DNA of 64,000 nt from Marinobacter salsuginis (GTDB lineage: Bacteria; Pseudomonadota; Gammaproteobacteria; Pseudomonadales; Oleiphilaceae). The position numbers were made by a program, and so were the translations under genes. Below the pieces are notes generated by a model. The model did no database searches. It was not told where the DNA came from and was given only the letters and a program-made list of their open reading frames with translations. The stretch spans positions 310,001 to 374,000 of the forward strand of contig NZ_BGZH01000001.1 in NCBI RefSeq assembly GCF_009617755.1, written 5' to 3'. Positions 20,928 through 30,793 of the stretch are shown one piece after another. Position 1 is the first letter of the stretch. Every line of letters begins with the position of its first letter.

Positions 20928-21024
20928 GGGAGGGCCAGCCTTCTAAAACTGTGCGGAGCCAGGGATGGCGGAGCCAAGCGTACACGGACGTATTCACAGC
21001 GTGTTTTAGAAGGCTGGCCCTCCC
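20928..21024. repeat. Structured intergenic repeat with 22-bp inverted arms
   Basis: Between trxB and aat, a perfect 22-bp inverted repeat (20928-20949 and 21003-21024; arm GGGAGGGCCAGCCTTCTAAA plus AC) encloses 53 bp. The loop holds a 9-bp direct repeat GCGGAGCCA (20953-20961 and 20968-20976), a mini-hairpin GCCA-GGGA-TGGC, and GTACACGGACGTATTCACAG. The 'CAGGGATGG ... ACGGACGTATT' wording recalls intergenic elements I have seen in Marinobacter, Halomonas and Pseudomonas genomes, but I know no accepted family name. There is no T-tract, so it is not a plain terminator. A smaller hairpin (AGTCTT/AAGACT, 20891-20906) lies just upstream. Confidence 0.85.
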
Positions 21025-21090
21025 GGGCGCGACTCCAAGGCCCGTAAGCAACAAGACCAACGCGAACTAGGCAGTAAAAACCGGAGAAGG

Positions 21091-21804
21091 ATGACCTCAC
21101 TACCCTGGCTAGACCCGGACCAACTCTGGTTCCCCCCCGCCAACGAAGCCCTGGACGACCCGGACGGCCTCCTCGCCCTCGGCGGGGACCTGTCCACCGA
21201 ACGACTCATCCTTGCCTACCGCAACGGCATTTTCCCCTGGTACAGTGACGACCAGCCCATCCTGTGGTGGTCACCCAACCCCAGATGCGTCCTGTTCCCG
21301 AACGAAATCCACGTGTCACGCAGCCTGCGCCGCACCCTGAACCAGCAACGCTTCGAGGTGACCGCCGACAGACACTTCGGACGGATTATCCGACTCTGTG
21401 CGTCAACCCGGGCCGAGGGCACCTGGATTACCGAAGAAATGATTGCCAGCTATTCCGACCTGCACCGCATGGGCGTCGCCCACTCCATCGAAATATGGAA
21501 CCGTCGCGGTGAACTGGCCGGTGGCATGTATGGCCTGGCCATTGGCCGGTGCTTCTTCGGAGAATCCATGTTTTCCCTGGAAACCAATGCCTCCAAGGTT
21601 CTCATGGTTCATCTGGCGCACCAGTTACAGCTTTGGGGCTATCGGATCATGGATTGCCAGGTGGAGAGCAGACACCTCCTGACCATGGGCGCACGGACTA
21701 TTCCACGGGAAGAGTTTTTATCTATACTCAGGATGAGCATCGATCAGAAACCGGATCAGACCGACTGGACCTTCAGATGGCGTTGGCCCGGGCCGGAGGA
21801 GTGA
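21091..21804 (+). CDS. aat: Leucyl/phenylalanyl-tRNA-protein transferase
   Basis: Adds Leu or Phe from tRNA to proteins with N-terminal Lys or Arg, making them N-degrons for ClpS-ClpAP. The 237 residues match the family, with the conserved start WFPPANEAL, GLLALGGDLS, the GIFPWY motif and the WWSPNPRCVLFP stretch, then the acceptor site region with GELAGGMYGLAIGRCFFGESMFS. It is directly followed, with no gap, by bpt. Confidence 0.96.
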   Translation: MTSLPWLDPDQLWFPPANEALDDPDGLLALGGDLSTERLILAYRNGIFPWYSDDQPILWWSPNPRCVLFPNEIHVSRSLRRTLNQQRFEVTADRHFGRIIRLCASTRAEGTWITEEMIASYSDLHRMGVAHSIEIWNRRGELAGGMYGLAIGRCFFGESMFSLETNASKVLMVHLAHQLQLWGYRIMDCQVESRHLLTMGARTIPREEFLSILRMSIDQKPDQTDWTFRWRWPGPEE

Positions 21805-22518
21805 ATGAGCAATCTCAGAACCCTGGTGTTCTTCGCAACGCCGCCCCACGATTGCAGCTACCTGCCAGACCGCGAGGCAACCACCATGTTTGTGGATCCG
21901 CGGGCCCACATTGATAAAAAGCTTTACAGCCAACTGACCGCTCTTGGTTTTCGCCGCAGCGGTTCTCATTATTACCGCCCCCATTGCGAACAGTGTAATG
22001 CCTGCATCCCGGTCCGACTCAAGGTTGACGATTTCAGCCCGGACAGAAGCCAGCGGCGGGTGCTGAAGAAGAACTCAGACCTGAAGTGCACGATGGTGCC
22101 AGCGACCTTTGCGGAAAGGTACTACCAGCTGTATGCCAACTACATTGAGCAGCGACACCAGGATGGCGACATGTATCCGCCGACCCGGGAGCAGTTCACG
22201 TCGTTCCTGGTGGAAGGGGCAACGGACTCCTGGTTCCTGGAAATCCACAAGGATGAGCGATTGGTGGGGTTGGCGGCCGTGGACCTGCTGGACGACGGGC
22301 TGTCGGCCATTTACACCGTTTTCGACCCCGATCTTGATGACAGGAGCCTTGGCACTTACGCAATCCTCTGGCAAATCGAGGAAGCTCGCCGCAGAGGGCT
22401 GCCCCACCTGTATCTTGGGTACTGGATCAAGCAATGCCGGAAAATGAACTATAAAACCCGCTTCCGCCCGATCGAGGCGCTAAGAGACGGCCACTGGCGT
22501 GAACTGGACCCAGGCTAA
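21805..22518 (+). CDS. bpt: Aspartate/glutamate leucyltransferase (bacterial ATE-like)
   Basis: Transfers Leu to proteins with N-terminal Asp or Glu, the second entry route to the Leu/N-degron pathway. It is homologous to eukaryotic arginyl transferase ATE1. The 237 residues contain the N-terminal ATE domain with HDCSYLPDREATTMFVDP and the cysteine cluster CEQCNACIPVRL (about residues 64-75), and the C-terminal GNAT-like domain with YLGYWIKQCRKMNYK. The start ATG at 21805 abuts the aat stop, so the pair is co-translated. Confidence 0.95.
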   Translation: MSNLRTLVFFATPPHDCSYLPDREATTMFVDPRAHIDKKLYSQLTALGFRRSGSHYYRPHCEQCNACIPVRLKVDDFSPDRSQRRVLKKNSDLKCTMVPATFAERYYQLYANYIEQRHQDGDMYPPTREQFTSFLVEGATDSWFLEIHKDERLVGLAAVDLLDDGLSAIYTVFDPDLDDRSLGTYAILWQIEEARRRGLPHLYLGYWIKQCRKMNYKTRFRPIEALRDGHWRELDPG

Positions 22519-22520
22519 CT

Positions 22521-22549
22521 TTGCCAAACGCCGATAAATCAGGCAGAAT
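22521..22549 (+). promoter_or_regulatory. Candidate sigma-70 promoter of infA
   Basis: TTGCCA (22521-22526) and CAGAAT (22544-22549) are separated by 17 bp, about 50 bp before the infA start. A perfect 12-bp palindrome AATTGCGCAATT (22547-22558) overlaps the -10 and start region. Placement fits an independent infA promoter behind bpt; not shown. Confidence 0.35.
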
Positions 22550-22598
22550 TGCGCAATTTAAAATTACGGAAAGCATATCCAAACGAGGTTTCTACTGA

Positions 22599-22817
22599 AT
22601 GCCGAAATCAGATGCCATTGAAATGGAAGGCGTTATCATCGACACCCTTCCAAACACCATGTTCCGCGTTGAGCTCAGCAACGGCCATGTTGTGACAGCT
22701 CATATCTCCGGCAAGATGCGCAAGAACTACATCCGCATCCTGACAGGTGACAAGGTCAAGGTTGAGCTGACTCCCTACGACCTGAGCAAAGGCCGCATTG
22801 TCTACCGCGCCCGTTGA
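22599..22817 (+). CDS. infA: Translation initiation factor IF-1
   Basis: A 72-residue S1-like OB-fold protein that binds the ribosomal A site during initiation; the length is exactly the usual one. The conserved core [20 protein letters not shown] and the segment [19 protein letters not shown] are intact. The first residues are [11 protein letters not shown] rather than the E. coli MAKEDNIEMQG, a normal variation. It is followed by two intrinsic terminators before the convergent clpA. Confidence 0.98.
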   Translation: MPKSDAIEMEGVIIDTLPNTMFRVELSNGHVVTAHISGKMRKNYIRILTGDKVKVELTPYDLSKGRIVYRAR

Positions 22818-22834
22818 TGCTCACGTGACATCTG

Positions 22835-22857
22835 AAAGCCCCTTCGGGGGCTTTTTT
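22835..22857 (+). terminator. Intrinsic terminator of infA
   Basis: An 8-bp stem AAAGCCCC/GGGGCTTT with a stable TTCG tetraloop (22843-22846) is followed by a T-run (22852-22857), starting 17 bp after the infA stop. Confidence 0.9.
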
Positions 22858-22867
22858 CGTTGTAGCT

Positions 22868-22908
22868 AAAAAAAACCGCTGCCGGTTGCCCGGGCAGCGG
22901 TTTTTTAT
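22868..22908. terminator. Bidirectional terminator between infA and clpA
   Basis: A 14-bp stem, with arms at 22870-22883 and 22893-22906, reads AAAAAACCGCTGCC on one side and its complement on the other. It has A-run and T-run flanks, so it works in both directions. It lies 14 bp beyond the clpA stop and probably ends clpA transcripts as well as infA read-through. Confidence 0.85.
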
Positions 22909-22921
22909 TTCCTCAAGTAGA

Positions 22922-25192
22922 TCAGACCGCTTCGGCAGGCTCGTCCTCGTACTCGAATACCAGCTCATCATCACGAAGGTGGATGAAGACATCACCGCCC
23001 TTCTCCGACAAACGCCCGAACAGGATCTGCTCGGCCAGCGGCCGCTTGATCTTGTCCTGGATCAGCCGCGACATCGGGCGTGCACCCATGGTGACGTCGT
23101 ATCCCTTCTCGGCCAACCAGGCTTTGGCATCGTCATCCACATGCAGAACCACATGCTTCTCGTCCAGCTGTGCCTGCAATTCGGTGAGGAACTTGTCCAC
23201 CACGTGAGTGATGGTATCCATCTGCAAGTCACCAAACTGGATGATGCCGTCCAGACGGTTACGGAACTCCGGCGTGAAGGTCTTGCTGATGATCTCCATG
23301 CCGTCCGTGCTGTGATCCTGCTCACTGAAGCCAATGGACCGGCGGGCCATGCTTTCGGCCCCGGCGTTGGTGGTCATCACCAGGATCACATGGCGGAAAT
23401 CCGCTTTCCGACCGTTATTATCGGTCAGCGTGCCATGGTCCATGACCTGCAGCAGCAGGTTGAACACTTCCGGATGGGCCTTCTCGATCTCATCCAGCAG
23501 GAGCACGCAGTGCGGATGCTTGTTGACCGATTCGGTCAACAAGCCGCCCTGATCGTAGCCAACGTAGCCCGGAGGCGCACCGATCAGCCGTGAAACCGTA
23601 TGGCGCTCCATGTACTCGGACATGTCAAACCGTACCAGCTCAATGCCAAGAACCTTGGCCAACTGCTTGGTAACCTCGGTTTTCCCGACACCGGTCGGTC
23701 CTGCGAACAGGAACGCACCCTCTGGCTTCTCGGGCGCCTTCAGCCCGGCTCGTGCCAGCTTGATAGCGGTAGACAGCGATTCGATCGCCGGATCCTGGCC
23801 GAACACGGTCATCTTCAGATCCCGTTCAAGGTTCCGCAGCAGATCCTTGTCGCTGGTAGAGACGTTCTTCGGCGGGATGCGGGCAATGTTCGCAACCACA
23901 TCCTCGATCTCGGTGACATCAACGGTTTTCTTGCGCTTGCCTTCAGGCTGCAGCCTCTGGCGGGCACCCGCTTCATCAATCACGTCGATGGCCTTGTCCG
24001 GCAAATGACGATCAGTGATGTAGCGGTCTGACAGTTCGGCGGCTACGCGCAGGGCCTTGTCGGTGTACTTGAGATCGTGGTGCTTTTCAAAGTTGGGTTT
24101 GAGGCCCTTCAGTATTTGATAGGTATCCTCAACGCTCGGCTCGTTTACATCGATCTTCTGGAACCGGCGAGCCAGGGCGCTATCCTTCTCGAAAATACCC
24201 CGGAACTCCTGGAATGTGGTTGAACCAATGCACCGGATTTCCCCGGAACTGAGCATGGGCTTGAGAAGGTTGGAGGCATCCATCACGCCACCGGAAGCGG
24301 AACCCGCTCCGATGATGGTGTGAATCTCATCAATGAACAGGATTGCGTGGTTTTCTTTCTTGAGCTCGGCAAGCAACCCTTTCAGGCGCTTCTCGAAATC
24401 GCCCCGGTACTTGGTCCCGGCGAGCAGAGCCCCGAGGTCCAGCGAGTAAACCACCGCATCGGAAATAATGTCGGGCACCTGACCATCAACGATACGTTTC
24501 GCAAGCCCCTCTGCAATCGCAGTCTTGCCGACACCGGCCTCCCCCACCAGCAGCGGGTTATTCTTGCGACGACGAACCAGAATCTGAACGACCCGTTCGA
24601 CTTCGTGTTCGCGCCCAATCAGCGGATCAATACGGCCCTGACGGGCCTGCTCATTCAGGTTGGTGGCATAGCTTTCCAGGGGTTTGGACTGCCCGCCTTC
24701 CTCACCGGCCTCATCATGGGACGCCTGATCATGGCTTTCCTGGTCTTCCGCACCCTGAACACGAGAAATGCCGTGAGAAACGAAGTTCACCACATCAATC
24801 CGGGCAATGCTCTGCTTTTTGAGCACATAGACCGCCTGGCTTTCCTGTTCGCTGAAAATGGCCACCAGCACGTTGGCACCGGTTACCTCTTTCTTGCCGG
24901 AGGACTGCACATGGAAAACCGCCCGTTGCAGCACACGCTGGAACCCCAGCGTTGGCTGAGTCTCCCGCTCACTGTCACTGCTTGGAATGAGTGGTGTGGT
25001 TGAATCCACGAATTCGACGAGTTCTTCCTGAAGCCGCTTGAGGTCGGCGCCGCAAGCCTTCAGAACGCCCACTGCCGATTCATTATCCAGTAGGGCCAGC
25101 AACAAATGCTCCACAGTCATGAACTCATGACGCTTGTCCCGGGCATTTTTGAAGGCCGTATTCAGCGTAATTTCTAGATCTTTGCTCAGCAT
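22922..25192 (-). CDS. clpA: ATP-dependent Clp protease ATP-binding subunit ClpA
   Basis: Hexameric AAA+ unfoldase that feeds substrates into ClpP. The protein of about 756 residues has the ClpN repeat domain (1-145, [20 protein letters not shown] start), a first AAA domain with [10 protein letters not shown] near residue 210, and a second with [10 protein letters not shown] near 490. A loop with a P. aeruginosa-like acidic tail (YEDEPAEAV) ends the protein. I chose ATG 25192 over 25204 because MLSKDLEI is the family start. It lies 18 bp after clpS in one operon; ClpS directs ClpA to N-degrons. Confidence 0.96.
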   Translation of the reverse strand: MLSKDLEITLNTAFKNARDKRHEFMTVEHLLLALLDNESAVGVLKACGADLKRLQEELVEFVDSTTPLIPSSDSERETQPTLGFQRVLQRAVFHVQSSGKKEVTGANVLVAIFSEQESQAVYVLKKQSIARIDVVNFVSHGISRVQGAEDQESHDQASHDEAGEEGGQSKPLESYATNLNEQARQGRIDPLIGREHEVERVVQILVRRRKNNPLLVGEAGVGKTAIAEGLAKRIVDGQVPDIISDAVVYSLDLGALLAGTKYRGDFEKRLKGLLAELKKENHAILFIDEIHTIIGAGSASGGVMDASNLLKPMLSSGEIRCIGSTTFQEFRGIFEKDSALARRFQKIDVNEPSVEDTYQILKGLKPNFEKHHDLKYTDKALRVAAELSDRYITDRHLPDKAIDVIDEAGARQRLQPEGKRKKTVDVTEIEDVVANIARIPPKNVSTSDKDLLRNLERDLKMTVFGQDPAIESLSTAIKLARAGLKAPEKPEGAFLFAGPTGVGKTEVTKQLAKVLGIELVRFDMSEYMERHTVSRLIGAPPGYVGYDQGGLLTESVNKHPHCVLLLDEIEKAHPEVFNLLLQVMDHGTLTDNNGRKADFRHVILVMTTNAGAESMARRSIGFSEQDHSTDGMEIISKTFTPEFRNRLDGIIQFGDLQMDTITHVVDKFLTELQAQLDEKHVVLHVDDDAKAWLAEKGYDVTMGARPMSRLIQDKIKRPLAEQILFGRLSEKGGDVFIHLRDDELVFEYEDEPAEAV

Positions 25193-25210
25193 GGGCCACC
25201 CCAACGTCTT

Positions 25211-25573
25211 TCAGTCCGCACGTTCAATCTCGCAAAGGAGCGGATGTTCGCATTCCGAGGAATACTGGTTCACCTGTGCCGCCTTTGTTTCCGCGATGTC
25301 ACGGGTATATACCCCGCATACAGCTTTTCCCTGTGTATGGACGAGCAGCATCACCTGCGTCGCCTTTTCTTCGTTCATTCCGAAGAACTTCATCAACACA
25401 TCCACAACAAAATCCATGGGCGTGTAATCATCGTTCAGAAGCACCACCCTGTATCGCGCAGGGCGCTTGAGAGCAGGCTTCTCGGGAGCAACGCTGAGGT
25501 CATCCTGTCGCCCCGGTTGTTCGTCCTCCCCCTGATTAAATACTAGTAGAGAATTCTCGATAGTCCGCATCAT
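25211..25573 (-). CDS. clpS: ClpS adaptor for N-degron substrates
   Basis: Small adaptor that binds bulky N-terminal residues (Leu, Phe, Tyr, Trp) and hands substrates to ClpAP. The 120 residues have a flexible acidic N-terminus (about 1-38) and the ClpS core, with the hallmark [18 protein letters not shown] near residue 44-61 and the [11 protein letters not shown] segment. Two ATGs at 25573 and 25570 are adjacent; either may be used. It is first in the clpS-clpA operon and divergent from cspD. Confidence 0.95.
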   Translation of the reverse strand: MMRTIENSLLVFNQGEDEQPGRQDDLSVAPEKPALKRPARYRVVLLNDDYTPMDFVVDVLMKFFGMNEEKATQVMLLVHTQGKAVCGVYTRDIAETKAAQVNQYSSECEHPLLCEIERAD

Positions 25574-25876
25574 TCCTTACCGGTTTATCGGTGCTCCTGT
25601 TAAATGTGGATGTCCGCCCCCGGGTTTTCAAGCGGGGCATGAGATATTTATCAATACGAACATGATACCGCTTCCAGACTGCGTTCAACCACACATTCCC
25701 GGCATAGAAACTATTGACTCATCGCTATGATTGGCCGAAAGTTAAGTTGCATTGTAAAATAATGTAAATCCATGCAAGGATTGTGTAACAGGATTCGGAC
25801 CGACCGTGCGACGGCACCGATAGGCAAACAAAGAATCAACAAGAATAGAGACAGCAAAAGAACAGGGGAGTTCATC
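25574..25876. promoter_or_regulatory. Divergent clpS-cspD spacer with candidate cspD promoter
   Basis: This 303-bp spacer is clearly more AT-rich than the flanking genes. For cspD, TTGGCC (25731-25736) and an extended -10, TG-TAAAAT (TAAAAT at 25755-25760), are 18 bp apart. This would give a leader of over 100 nt, as is common for cold-shock genes. I see no protein gene, tRNA or clear terminator in it. The clpS promoter must also lie here but I could not pick one out. Confidence 0.4.
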
Positions 25877-26188
25877 ATGCCAAGAGGCAAGGTCAAGTGG
25901 TTCAACAATGCCAAAGGGTACGGATTCATCATCGAGGATGGCTGCAGTGACGACCTGTTTGCGCACTTCTCTTCGGTGCAAATGGACGGCTACAAGACCC
26001 TGAAAGCCGGCCAGGCCGTAACCTTTGACAAAAAGCCCAGTGACAAAGGCATTCACGCAGTCAACATCGTCCCTGACGAATTGCCCGCCAGCAAAGCGCA
26101 GGCTGGTACCGGGAGCGAATCTGCCGGCAAGTCGGGTCAGCAGGAATCAGGGCGCGACAACTATCCGCCCCGTGCCGTAAACGCCTGA
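25877..26188 (+). CDS. cspD: Cold-shock domain protein, CspD-like
   Basis: A 103-residue nucleic-acid-binding protein. The cold-shock domain (1-68) has both RNA-binding motifs, KGYGFI (13-18) and LFAHFSSV (27-34), and starts MPRGKVKWFNNAKG. A low-complexity tail of about 35 residues follows, longer than in ordinary Csp proteins. E. coli CspD is a stationary-phase inhibitor of replication and is also encoded beside clpS, divergently, as here. The start ATG 25877 has a strong GGGGAG site. Confidence 0.92.
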   Translation: MPRGKVKWFNNAKGYGFIIEDGCSDDLFAHFSSVQMDGYKTLKAGQAVTFDKKPSDKGIHAVNIVPDELPASKAQAGTGSESAGKSGQQESGRDNYPPRAVNA

Positions 26189-26214
26189 TCGGTTGCGACA
26201 TTGGAATACTCGCA

Positions 26215-26255
26215 CCCACCGGTACTCTACTGGTGGGCCATCCCTTCTTGCTTTT
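26215..26255 (+). terminator. Probable terminator of cspD
   Basis: A 9-bp stem CCCACCGGT/ACTGGTGGG (26215-26223 with 26229-26237, one G-T pair) with loop ACTCT begins 26 bp after the cspD stop. The downstream tract is only pyrimidine-rich (ending CTTTT at 26255), so it may be weak. Confidence 0.45.
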
Positions 26256-26361
26256 CAGAATCATCCCCTATTAAGCGATATCAACTTCGCTTTGCCACTG
26301 CCCCTCTTTGCAGTACCCTGCTGTCAACAAACGCATCGTAACCCCGGGAATACAGCAGCGC

Positions 26362-26994
26362 ATGGCTGAACTCGTGCTTTTTAACAAACCCTTCCAGGTT
26401 TTGAGCCAGTTTACCGACGATGGCGTCTCCGGTGGTGACTCACCGAGAGCCACCCTGGCGGACTATCTGCGAATCCCGGGTATCTACCCCGCCGGTCGCC
26501 TCGACTATGATTCCGAGGGCCTGCTTCTTCTGACCTCTGAAGGCCCACTGCAACACAGGATTGCCTCTCCTTCGCTAAAGATGCCGAAGACCTACTGGGT
26601 GCAGGTGGAAGGCGACATTACGGAAGACGCCTTGAAACATCTGGCGGCCGGAGTTCAGTTGAAAGATGGCCTGACCCGACCGGCAAAAGCCACCGGAATA
26701 GCCGCCCCTGTAGTTTGGCCCAGGGTTCCGCCGGTGCGCCATCGAGAAACAGTTCCCACCAGCTGGATTGAGCTGACCATCACCGAAGGCAAGAATCGGC
26801 AGGTCCGAAGAATGACTGCCGCCGTGGGCTTTCCAACGCTCAGGCTGATCCGGTACCGGATTGGCGACTGGACGCTGGAGGGCCTGGATTCAGGAGCCCA
26901 CCGGACTGTTACCGTTAATCTTCCAGCTTCAGCAAAAACAACCCGCCGCGGCAAAGTCGCCGGCGCCCGACCCGGGAGAAACCGCAGATCATGA
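26362..26994 (+). CDS. rluE: 23S rRNA pseudouridine synthase, RluE-like
   Basis: A 210-residue stand-alone RsuA-family pseudouridine synthase without an S4 domain, as in RluE, which modifies U2457 of 23S rRNA in E. coli. The catalytic aspartate is Asp48 in GRLDYDSEGLLLL, followed by the conserved ITEGKNRQVRRM and VGFPTLRLIR segments. A basic C-terminal tail (KTTRRGKVAGARPGRNRRS) probably helps bind RNA. I chose ATG 26362 because MAELVLFNKPFQVL is the normal start; a TTG at 26308 is possible upstream. It overlaps the Nudix gene at ATGA. Confidence 0.9.
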   Translation: MAELVLFNKPFQVLSQFTDDGVSGGDSPRATLADYLRIPGIYPAGRLDYDSEGLLLLTSEGPLQHRIASPSLKMPKTYWVQVEGDITEDALKHLAAGVQLKDGLTRPAKATGIAAPVVWPRVPPVRHRETVPTSWIELTITEGKNRQVRRMTAAVGFPTLRLIRYRIGDWTLEGLDSGAHRTVTVNLPASAKTTRRGKVAGARPGRNRRS

Positions 26995-27455
26995 CCTGGA
27001 CACCCCACGCAACCGTCGCCGTTATCGTTGAAGATGGTGCGGGCCGCTACCTGATGGTCGAAGAAGTCAGCGGCGGCAAGGTTGTTTTCAACCAGCCCGC
27101 AGGCCATGTGGAGGAAGACGAAGCCATTCTCGATGCGGTTCGCCGGGAAACCCTCGAAGAAACAGGCTGGGACATAGAGCCGTTACATTTTCTCGGCATC
27201 TATACCTACAAGGCGCCCGCCAACGGAGTGACCTACTATCGATTCTGCTACGCGGCCAGGGCCCGAAACCGGCTTACAGACCACCTGGACGATGGCATTA
27301 TCGCCGCCCACTGGCTGACTATCGACGAGATTCACGCATTGGGCACGCAATTGCGAAGCCCGCTTGTGCTTCAATGCATAGAAGATTACCGAAATGGTCG
27401 CCGATACCCGCTGGACGTGGTGGTGGATGCGCAGACGGCGCCACCGGAAAGATGA
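26991..27455 (+). CDS. nudJ: Nudix hydrolase, NudJ-like phosphatase
   Basis: A 154-residue Nudix protein. The Nudix box is complete at residues 38-60 (G-x5-E-x7-REUxEExGU: GHVEEDE ... RRETLEETGW). E. coli NudJ, encoded next to rluE and mnmA as here, hydrolyses hydroxymethylpyrimidine pyrophosphate and nucleoside diphosphates/triphosphates. The exact substrate cannot be read from sequence. ATG 26991 overlaps the rluE stop; mnmA begins 36 bp downstream. Confidence 0.9.
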   Translation: MTWTPHATVAVIVEDGAGRYLMVEEVSGGKVVFNQPAGHVEEDEAILDAVRRETLEETGWDIEPLHFLGIYTYKAPANGVTYYRFCYAARARNRLTDHLDDGIIAAHWLTIDEIHALGTQLRSPLVLQCIEDYRNGRRYPLDVVVDAQTAPPER

Positions 27456-27491
27456 TAAACTTGCGGCTTTTTAACCGGTAACAAAGCTGTC

Positions 27492-28679
27492 ATGACCAAC
27501 GCATCCGACACCCATACTTCAAACGGCGCAACCCACACCCGCATCATTGTCGGCATGTCCGGCGGCGTGGATTCTTCCGTGGCCGCCTGGCTGCTCAAGG
27601 ATCAGGGTTATCAGGTTGAAGGCCTGTTCATGAAGAACTGGGATGAGGACGATGGCACCGAATACTGCACCGCCATGACGGACCTGGCAGACGCCCAGGC
27701 CGTGGCGGATGCCATCGGCATCAAGCTTCATACCGCCAGCTTCGCGGCGGAATACTGGGACCGGGTGTTTGAACACTTCCTGTCCGAATACCAGGCCGGG
27801 CGGACACCCAATCCGGATATCCTGTGTAACAAGGAAGTGAAATTCCGGGCGTTCCTGGACTACGCCATTACTCTTGGCGCCGATTACATTGCCACCGGCC
27901 ACTACGCCCGTCAGCGCCCGATTGCTGGCTCCCCGGGCAAGGCCCAACTCCTGAAGGGCCTGGATCCCAACAAGGATCAAAGCTACTTCCTGCATGCTGT
28001 CTCCGGCGACCGCATTGCACGGACACTGTTCCCGGTGGGCGAGCTGGAAAAACCGGAAGTCCGTCGTATTGCCGAACAGCAGGGTTTCGTTACCCACGAC
28101 AAAAAAGATTCCACCGGTATCTGCTTTATTGGTGAACGCAAGTTCAAGGATTTCCTGAAGCAATATCTGCCAGCCCAGCCCGGCGATATCGAGACACCCG
28201 ATGGCCAGAAAATTGGCCGGCACCAGGGCCTGATGTATCACACCATTGGCCAGCGGCAGGGGCTTGGCATCGGCGGCCTTAGTGAATTCGGGGATGAGCC
28301 CTGGTACGTGGCGGAGAAAGATCTCGGTCGCAATGTCCTTATTGCAGTTCAGGGAAAGCATCACCCCCTGCTCTTTTCCCGGGGCCTGGTGTCCGGGCCG
28401 ATTGACTGGGTAGCCGGCGAACCACCGGCAGGAACCTTCCGCTGCAAGGCCAAAACCCGCTACCGGCAGCCAGACCAGGATTGCGAAGTTGAGGTTATCG
28501 AGGGCGGCGTCCGGGTGGACTTCGACAATGCTCAGCGCGCCGTCACGCCCGGGCAATCCGTCGTTTTCTACGACGGCGATGTGTGTCTCGGCGGCGGCGT
28601 TATAGAAGAGACCTGGCGAGACGGCGAACCCTTGCCAGACCGCCTGACCGGAACCCGGCACCAGGAAGAAACCGCATGA
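27492..28679 (+). CDS. mnmA: tRNA-specific 2-thiouridylase
   Basis: Thiolates U34 of tRNA-Lys, -Glu and -Gln, using sulfur relayed through the Tus proteins. The 395 residues hold the PP-loop GMSGGVDSS (21-29) that adenylates the base. The two catalytic cysteines are Cys112 ([12 protein letters not shown]) and Cys211 ([13 protein letters not shown]). The N-terminus carries about 15 extra residues ([15 protein letters not shown]) before the conserved core, so a later start is conceivable but no better codon is seen. It overlaps hflD at ATGA. Confidence 0.97.
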   Translation: MTNASDTHTSNGATHTRIIVGMSGGVDSSVAAWLLKDQGYQVEGLFMKNWDEDDGTEYCTAMTDLADAQAVADAIGIKLHTASFAAEYWDRVFEHFLSEYQAGRTPNPDILCNKEVKFRAFLDYAITLGADYIATGHYARQRPIAGSPGKAQLLKGLDPNKDQSYFLHAVSGDRIARTLFPVGELEKPEVRRIAEQQGFVTHDKKDSTGICFIGERKFKDFLKQYLPAQPGDIETPDGQKIGRHQGLMYHTIGQRQGLGIGGLSEFGDEPWYVAEKDLGRNVLIAVQGKHHPLLFSRGLVSGPIDWVAGEPPAGTFRCKAKTRYRQPDQDCEVEVIEGGVRVDFDNAQRAVTPGQSVVFYDGDVCLGGGVIEETWRDGEPLPDRLTGTRHQEETA

Positions 28680-29320
28680 GCCGCTCCCTCAAGGATCAGA
28701 CGCTGGCGCTGGCCGGCGTGTTCCAGGCCGCGAACCTGGTCCAGCAGATTGCCCACAATGGCCAGTGCAACGAAGCCAGCCTGGAAACATCTATTCGTTC
28801 CCTGTTTGCCACCGATCCGGCGAAAACTCTGGATGTCTATGGCGGCGAACTTCGCGACATCCGTGAAGGCCTTGTCACCCTGTCTTCGGTGCTCAGCCAG
28901 CAATCCCGGCAGCAGGACATCGAAGTACTGCGCTACGCCCTCAATCTGATCCAGCTCGAATCCAAACTGAATCGCCGCTCCGACATGCTGGACGTGATTG
29001 GTAGTCGTATCGATCAGGCCAGGCATACCGCCAGCCACTTCGGGTACACCCACCCCAACCTGATTAGCAATCTGGCATCGGTCTATGCCGATACCATCAG
29101 CACCTTCCGACTGCGGATCCAGGTCAGCGGCAACCCATCGGTGCTGCAGCGGGAGGAGAATGCTGCCAAAGTGCGCGCCCTGCTGCTTGCGGGCATTCGG
29201 TCCGCCGTGCTCTGGCGCCAGACTGGCGGCCGCCGCTGGCAGCTGATCTTTGCCCGGAAGAAAGTTATCCGGCTCGCCGGCGAACTGGCCGAGGAAGCCA
29301 ATCGCTCCCTGTACCACTGA
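28676..29320 (+). CDS. hflD: High frequency lysogenization protein HflD homolog
   Basis: A 214-residue, largely helical protein of the HflD/YcfC family, associated with the membrane face in E. coli, where it affects lambda CII. The host function is unknown. The conserved start [20 protein letters not shown] (residues 5-24), the [12 protein letters not shown] segment and the central [13 protein letters not shown] helix are present. It lies between mnmA and purB, the same order as in E. coli and Pseudomonas. Confidence 0.93.
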   Translation: MSRSLKDQTLALAGVFQAANLVQQIAHNGQCNEASLETSIRSLFATDPAKTLDVYGGELRDIREGLVTLSSVLSQQSRQQDIEVLRYALNLIQLESKLNRRSDMLDVIGSRIDQARHTASHFGYTHPNLISNLASVYADTISTFRLRIQVSGNPSVLQREENAAKVRALLLAGIRSAVLWRQTGGRRWQLIFARKKVIRLAGELAEEANRSLYH

Positions 29321-29348
29321 CGGCGCTGATTCAGTGCCTCCGGTGGTG

Positions 29349-29354
29349 TATGAT
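29349..29354 (+). promoter_or_regulatory. Candidate extended -10 element of purB
   Basis: TATGAT at 29349-29354 is preceded by TG (extended -10), 55 bp before the purB start. The matching -35 region (CTGATT) is poor. purB may also be read from the mnmA-hflD transcript, since the spacer is only 88 bp. Confidence 0.3.
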
Positions 29355-29393
29355 ACGCACCCCTTATTTTCTTTTGATCCGAATCTTTGATGA

Positions 29394-30776
<1,383 letters not shown>

Positions 30777-30793
30777 AACCGGGAGCAACACCC

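Noticed and set aside
27519..28661. A 380-codon minus-strand open frame opposite mnmA.
   Set aside because: mnmA on the other strand has all its motifs. Long antisense frames are expected in GC-rich genes with biased third positions.
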